DNA of 64,000 nucleotides from Archangium_A sp035910535. Lineage in GTDB: Bacteria > Myxococcota > Myxococcia > Myxococcales > Myxococcaceae. The translations under genes and the position numbers were made by a program. Of the stretch, positions 61,294 to 64,000 are shown piece by piece (position 1 is the first letter of the stretch; each line of letters opens with the position of its first letter). Location: contig JAMHXF010000111.1 of assembly GCA_035910535.1 (NCBI GenBank), forward strand, positions 248,001 to 312,000, given 5' to 3'. Under the pieces are notes generated by a model. It saw only the letters and a list, made by a program, of their open reading frames with translations. It had not been told where the DNA came from and made no database searches.

Positions 61294-62580
61294 TCACGGC
61301 GCTCTCCGCAGCACCACGAGTTCGCCACTTCCATCTTCGCGCCACACACCGAGCACGACTTCATCGACCGCGTCACCGTCGAGATCTCCGCTCGCCGCGA
61401 CGATCGCTCGACCGTCGAGCTTTCGTTGCCACAGCGCCGGGGCTTCGCTCACGTGGCCGCCGCGCGCCTGCGCCGACTCGAACGCGCCGAGTGACACCAC
61501 GCGCACTTCATCGCTGTCGCCCCAGGTCCGTGCGCTCGTGACCACGACCTCAGGCGAACCGTCACCGTCGAGATCTCCGAGCGCGCTGCCGCTGCCGACG
61601 CCGGTGACCTGGGTCGCCGGCGCTTGCCCTCTGGCGATTGACGCGAGCCCGTTGGGCGCGACGCCGAGCAACAACGTGCCGCTTTGAGAAATATGAGCCA
61701 GGGCGTCGGGCCACTTCACGGTCTTGCCGGCCCACGACAGCTCGCTGTGAAAGCTCGCGTAGCCCGGGCGCGGCGTGAGCGTGACGGCGCCCGCGAGCAA
61801 CGACTCTGCGGCACCTGAAGAACGCCACCCCTCGCGCAGCCACGTGAAGGACTCCGGCTTGTCGCGCCTCGACGACCACGCCGTGAGCCGCCCACCATTC
61901 ACCGCGACGAACCCGAACGGGTCTCTCGTCGGCCGCGTCGACAGCGCACCAGACAGCTCGGTCTTGTTGCGCAGCTTGCCGTCGCTGGCCCACGTGAAGA
62001 CGGTCTCACCGACGAGCGCGATGAGCTCGCCGCGATGATCTCCGTCGAGGTCTGCCACGGTGATGGCCGACGGCACCTGCGCGGTCTTCGCCAGCGTGAA
62101 GCTCAACACGTCGAACGGCCGAGCTGCGGCCGTCGGCGGCGCCACGGGAGCCCCCGCCATCGTCAGCGCTTCGAGGTCAGCATCGACCGACGAGACCACC
62201 GCCAACGCGGGCCCAGACCTCGTCGGCGCGAGCCCCGACCAGAAGTTCACGTGCGTGCTCAGCGCGTCACCACGCACCACGAGCTTCGGCGCTTCGAGCG
62301 ACACCGTGAGTCGCAGCAACGAGCCCAGCCCCTGTGCACGCGCGAGCTTCTCGGCCTCCGTCGCGTCGCGCGCGATGACGGGCACCGGCGCCTGTCGTTG
62401 CTCGGCGAGGCGCGCCATCACCAACGAGCCGACCGCCCGGCTCACCGGCACCGAATTTCCTTCGACGAACACGCCCATGGGCGCCTCGAAGCCTGCGTCT
62501 GCGACGCAACGGGAAACCTCCAACGCCGCGCGCTCGAGTGACGAGGCAGACGTGGCAGCGAGCACCAACGCGAGAATCAC
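61294..62580 (-). CDS. FG-GAP/VCBS-repeat exported protein
   Basis: 428 residues from GTG 62580, giving signal VILALVLAATSASS. The N-terminal part (VSRCVADAGFEAPMGVFVEGNSV, ATEAEKLARAQGLGSLLRLTVSLE) is helical. From about 175 on there are FG-GAP-type calcium-binding repeats (DLDGDHRGELIALVGE, DLDGDGSPEVVVTS, DLDGDAVDEVVLGV) of a beta-propeller. Overlaps the PBP gene stop (GTGA). Probably periplasmic; partner unknown. Confidence 0.78.
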   Translation of the reverse strand: MILALVLAATSASSLERAALEVSRCVADAGFEAPMGVFVEGNSVPVSRAVGSLVMARLAEQRQAPVPVIARDATEAEKLARAQGLGSLLRLTVSLEAPKLVVRGDALSTHVNFWSGLAPTRSGPALAVVSSVDADLEALTMAGAPVAPPTAAARPFDVLSFTLAKTAQVPSAITVADLDGDHRGELIALVGETVFTWASDGKLRNKTELSGALSTRPTRDPFGFVAVNGGRLTAWSSRRDKPESFTWLREGWRSSGAAESLLAGAVTLTPRPGYASFHSELSWAGKTVKWPDALAHISQSGTLLLGVAPNGLASIARGQAPATQVTGVGSGSALGDLDGDGSPEVVVTSARTWGDSDEVRVVSLGAFESAQARGGHVSEAPALWQRKLDGRAIVAASGDLDGDAVDEVVLGVWREDGSGELVVLRRAP

Positions 62581-64000
62581 GGGCGGCCTTGTTGGTCGAG
62601 CAGCAGAAAATCGTTCGGGTCGACGGCGCGCGTCTCTTCCGTCGGCTCGGTACCTTCGAGGAACCACTCGGCGCGGCCAGGCACTGAACCGCCAGCGAGC
62701 TTTCCAGTGCGCGGGTCGATGCGAACCTGCTTCACGCCTTCGGGCACCACGAAGTCGCGCGGAGGCAGGCTCTTGTGCGCCTCACGCATGAAGCCCAACC
62801 ACAACGGCAGCGCGGCCCTGCCGCCGGTCTCTCCGCCGCCGAGCGGGTCGTGATCATCGAAGCCCACCCACGCGGTCGCGACGTAGTCAGCGGTGTAGCC
62901 ACTGAACCAGGCGTCGCGGAACTCCTGCGCAGTGCCCGTCTTGCCGGCGGCGGGGCGATTGAGCTCGAGCACCGCGACCGCGGTGCCTTCTTCGACGACG
63001 CTGCGCATGAGCGACGTCGCGAGGAACGCGACCGCCGGGCTCAACACCTGCTCTGGCGCTGCGTGCCGCTCTTCGAGCACTTTTCCCTTCGCGTCGGCGA
63101 CGCGCACCAGCATCAACGGCTCGGCGTACAGGCCGTTGCTCTGCAGCGTGGTGTACGCGTTGGCGATCTCGAGCGGCGTCACTTCACCGGTGCCGAGCGC
63201 CAGCGTCAGGTTCTGCGGCAGCGCGCTGCGAATGCCGGCCTTGTTCGCGAAGGCGATGACGGTGTCGGGCCCGAGCGCTTCGATGAGGCGCACCGAGACC
63301 GTGTTCTTCGACTTCGTCAGCGCCGCGCGAACGGTGATGGGGCCCTCGAAGCCGCCCTTTTCGTAGTTCTGCGGCTTCCACATTTTCCCGGTGTACGGGT
63401 CGCGAATGGCTTCGGGCGCGTCGTTCACGATGGAGATGGGCGTGAACTTCGTCGACTCCATCGCGGCCGCGTAGAGGAATGGCTTGAACGACGAGCCCGG
63501 CTGACGACGCGCCTGCGTCGCGCGATTGAAGGCCGAAAGAGAAAAGTCATACCCGCCGACCAGCGCGACGACGGTGCGGTCTTTCGGGTCGATGACGGCG
63601 AGCGCGCCTTGCACCACGGGGAGCTGCGCGAGGCTCGCCGAGAGCAACTGTGAGGCGGGCAGCGCGGCGCCCAGCCGCACGCGCACCAGCTCGCCGGGCT
63701 TGACGACCTCCGACATGCGCGCGGGGTTGCTGCCCACCTTCGTGCCTTCACGGCGCCGCGCCCACTTGTGCGCAGCAAACTCGAGCTGCGCTGCGGCGCC
63801 GACGAGCTCGACCTGCGCGGTGCCCTTCGCGTCGTCGACGGCCGAGACCCAGCCAACGGTCTCGGTGCCATCGGCGAGCGTCTTCACGCCAATCGCCAGC
63901 GCGAGCTTCTCGTCGTCAGACAACACCGGCTCTTCGGTCGACGGGTCGGCCACCGTCTTGTCGCCGTCTTCTTCTTCCGGAGGCTTCGCGTCTTTGAGCG
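62577..64000 (-). CDS. Penicillin-binding protein 1A-like transpeptidase (partial, N-terminus beyond window edge)
   Basis: C-terminal 474 residues visible. Transpeptidase motifs are all present: SxxK in PGSSFKPF, SxN in TKSKNTVSVRL and KTG in AGKTGTAQE. The preceding OB-like insertion (SDDEKLALAIGVKTLADG) and the IDPRTGKLAGG C-terminal tail are typical of bifunctional class A PBPs. The glycosyltransferase domain must lie to the right of the window; the frame is open to the edge, so the first start inside (63953) is not a true N-terminus. It heads an operon with the FG-GAP protein, solute-binding protein and histidine kinase. Confidence 0.93.
   Translation of the reverse strand, partial: LKDAKPPEEEDGDKTVADPSTEEPVLSDDEKLALAIGVKTLADGTETVGWVSAVDDAKGTAQVELVGAAAQLEFAAHKWARRREGTKVGSNPARMSEVVKPGELVRVRLGAALPASQLLSASLAQLPVVQGALAVIDPKDRTVVALVGGYDFSLSAFNRATQARRQPGSSFKPFLYAAAMESTKFTPISIVNDAPEAIRDPYTGKMWKPQNYEKGGFEGPITVRAALTKSKNTVSVRLIEALGPDTVIAFANKAGIRSALPQNLTLALGTGEVTPLEIANAYTTLQSNGLYAEPLMLVRVADAKGKVLEERHAAPEQVLSPAVAFLATSLMRSVVEEGTAVAVLELNRPAAGKTGTAQEFRDAWFSGYTADYVATAWVGFDDHDPLGGGETGGRAALPLWLGFMREAHKSLPPRDFVVPEGVKQVRIDPRTGKLAGGSVPGRAEWFLEGTEPTEETRAVDPNDFLLLDQQGRP

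Overview
The window is about 64 kb of high-GC (by eye about 65%), very densely coded bacterial chromosome. It carries roughly 58 protein genes, no rRNA, tRNA, CRISPR array or insertion sequence that I can see, and no gene-free stretch longer than about 240 bases. The gene repertoire points to a Gram-negative, diderm myxobacterium-like organism (Myxococcota): lipid A genes, many lipobox proteins and OmpA-family proteins, a Ser/Thr kinase with a PEGA tail, a DUF4388 protein, PEGA, HEAT and FG-GAP proteins, and a giant sigma-54 activator with N-terminal AAA and TPR regions. The taxonomic call is inference; no rRNA is present.

Layout. 1-3263 (minus): type I restriction subunit HsdR, cut by the left edge. 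3344-7784: alanine racemase, then three exported or membrane proteins, including an EGF-like lipoprotein with a seven-fold six-residue repeat. 7788-12741 (minus): larC, proS, a carboxypeptidase-regulatory-like lipoprotein and a PhlG-like hydrolase. 12842-18596: a ClC channel, an S9 peptidase, a gluzincin-type lipoprotein and two unknown genes. 18610-20452 (minus): a tetraheme lipoprotein and a lone receiver protein. 20500-25962: the lipid A operon (Skp-like, lpxD, fabZ, lpxA, lpxI) followed by an OPT transporter. 25964-28343: small lipoprotein and membrane genes on the minus strand, diverging from two unknown genes. 28353-35732: OmpA proteins, the Ser/Thr kinase and PEGA proteins, and a DUF962 protein. 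35716-40585 (minus): a five-gene ABC operon whose binding protein is fused to an OmpA domain. 40644-53993: GAF protein, truD, a DUF4388 protein, a DsbA-like protein, asparaginase, an FHA-GGDEF cyclase, a lipocalin, a degenerate GGDEF protein, a divergent HEAT-repeat pair, a DUF1460 amidase and an MXAN_5187-like protein. 54232-58318: the giant sigma-54 activator and a small lipoprotein. 58332-64000 (minus): PBP1A-like enzyme (cut by the right edge), FG-GAP protein, solute-binding protein and histidine kinase.

How the genes work together. Envelope biogenesis is the main theme: alr makes D-alanine for peptidoglycan, the PBP polymerises and cross-links it, lpxD-fabZ-lpxA-lpxI make lipid A, and OmpA-family proteins tie outer layers to peptidoglycan. 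Signalling is the second theme: Ser/Thr kinase, histidine kinase, lone receiver, GGDEF proteins and the sigma-54 activator.

Two non-coding signals stand out. First, at least twelve genes at the heads of transcription units have a TAnnnT hexamer 6-13 bases before the start codon, which would make their mRNAs leaderless or nearly so. Second, the giant sigma-54 activator gene has a consensus-matching sigma-54 promoter (TGGCAC-N5-TTGCT at 54121-54136) in its own upstream region, implying autoregulation. The most unusual coding arrangement is the solute-binding-protein/OmpA fusion operon.
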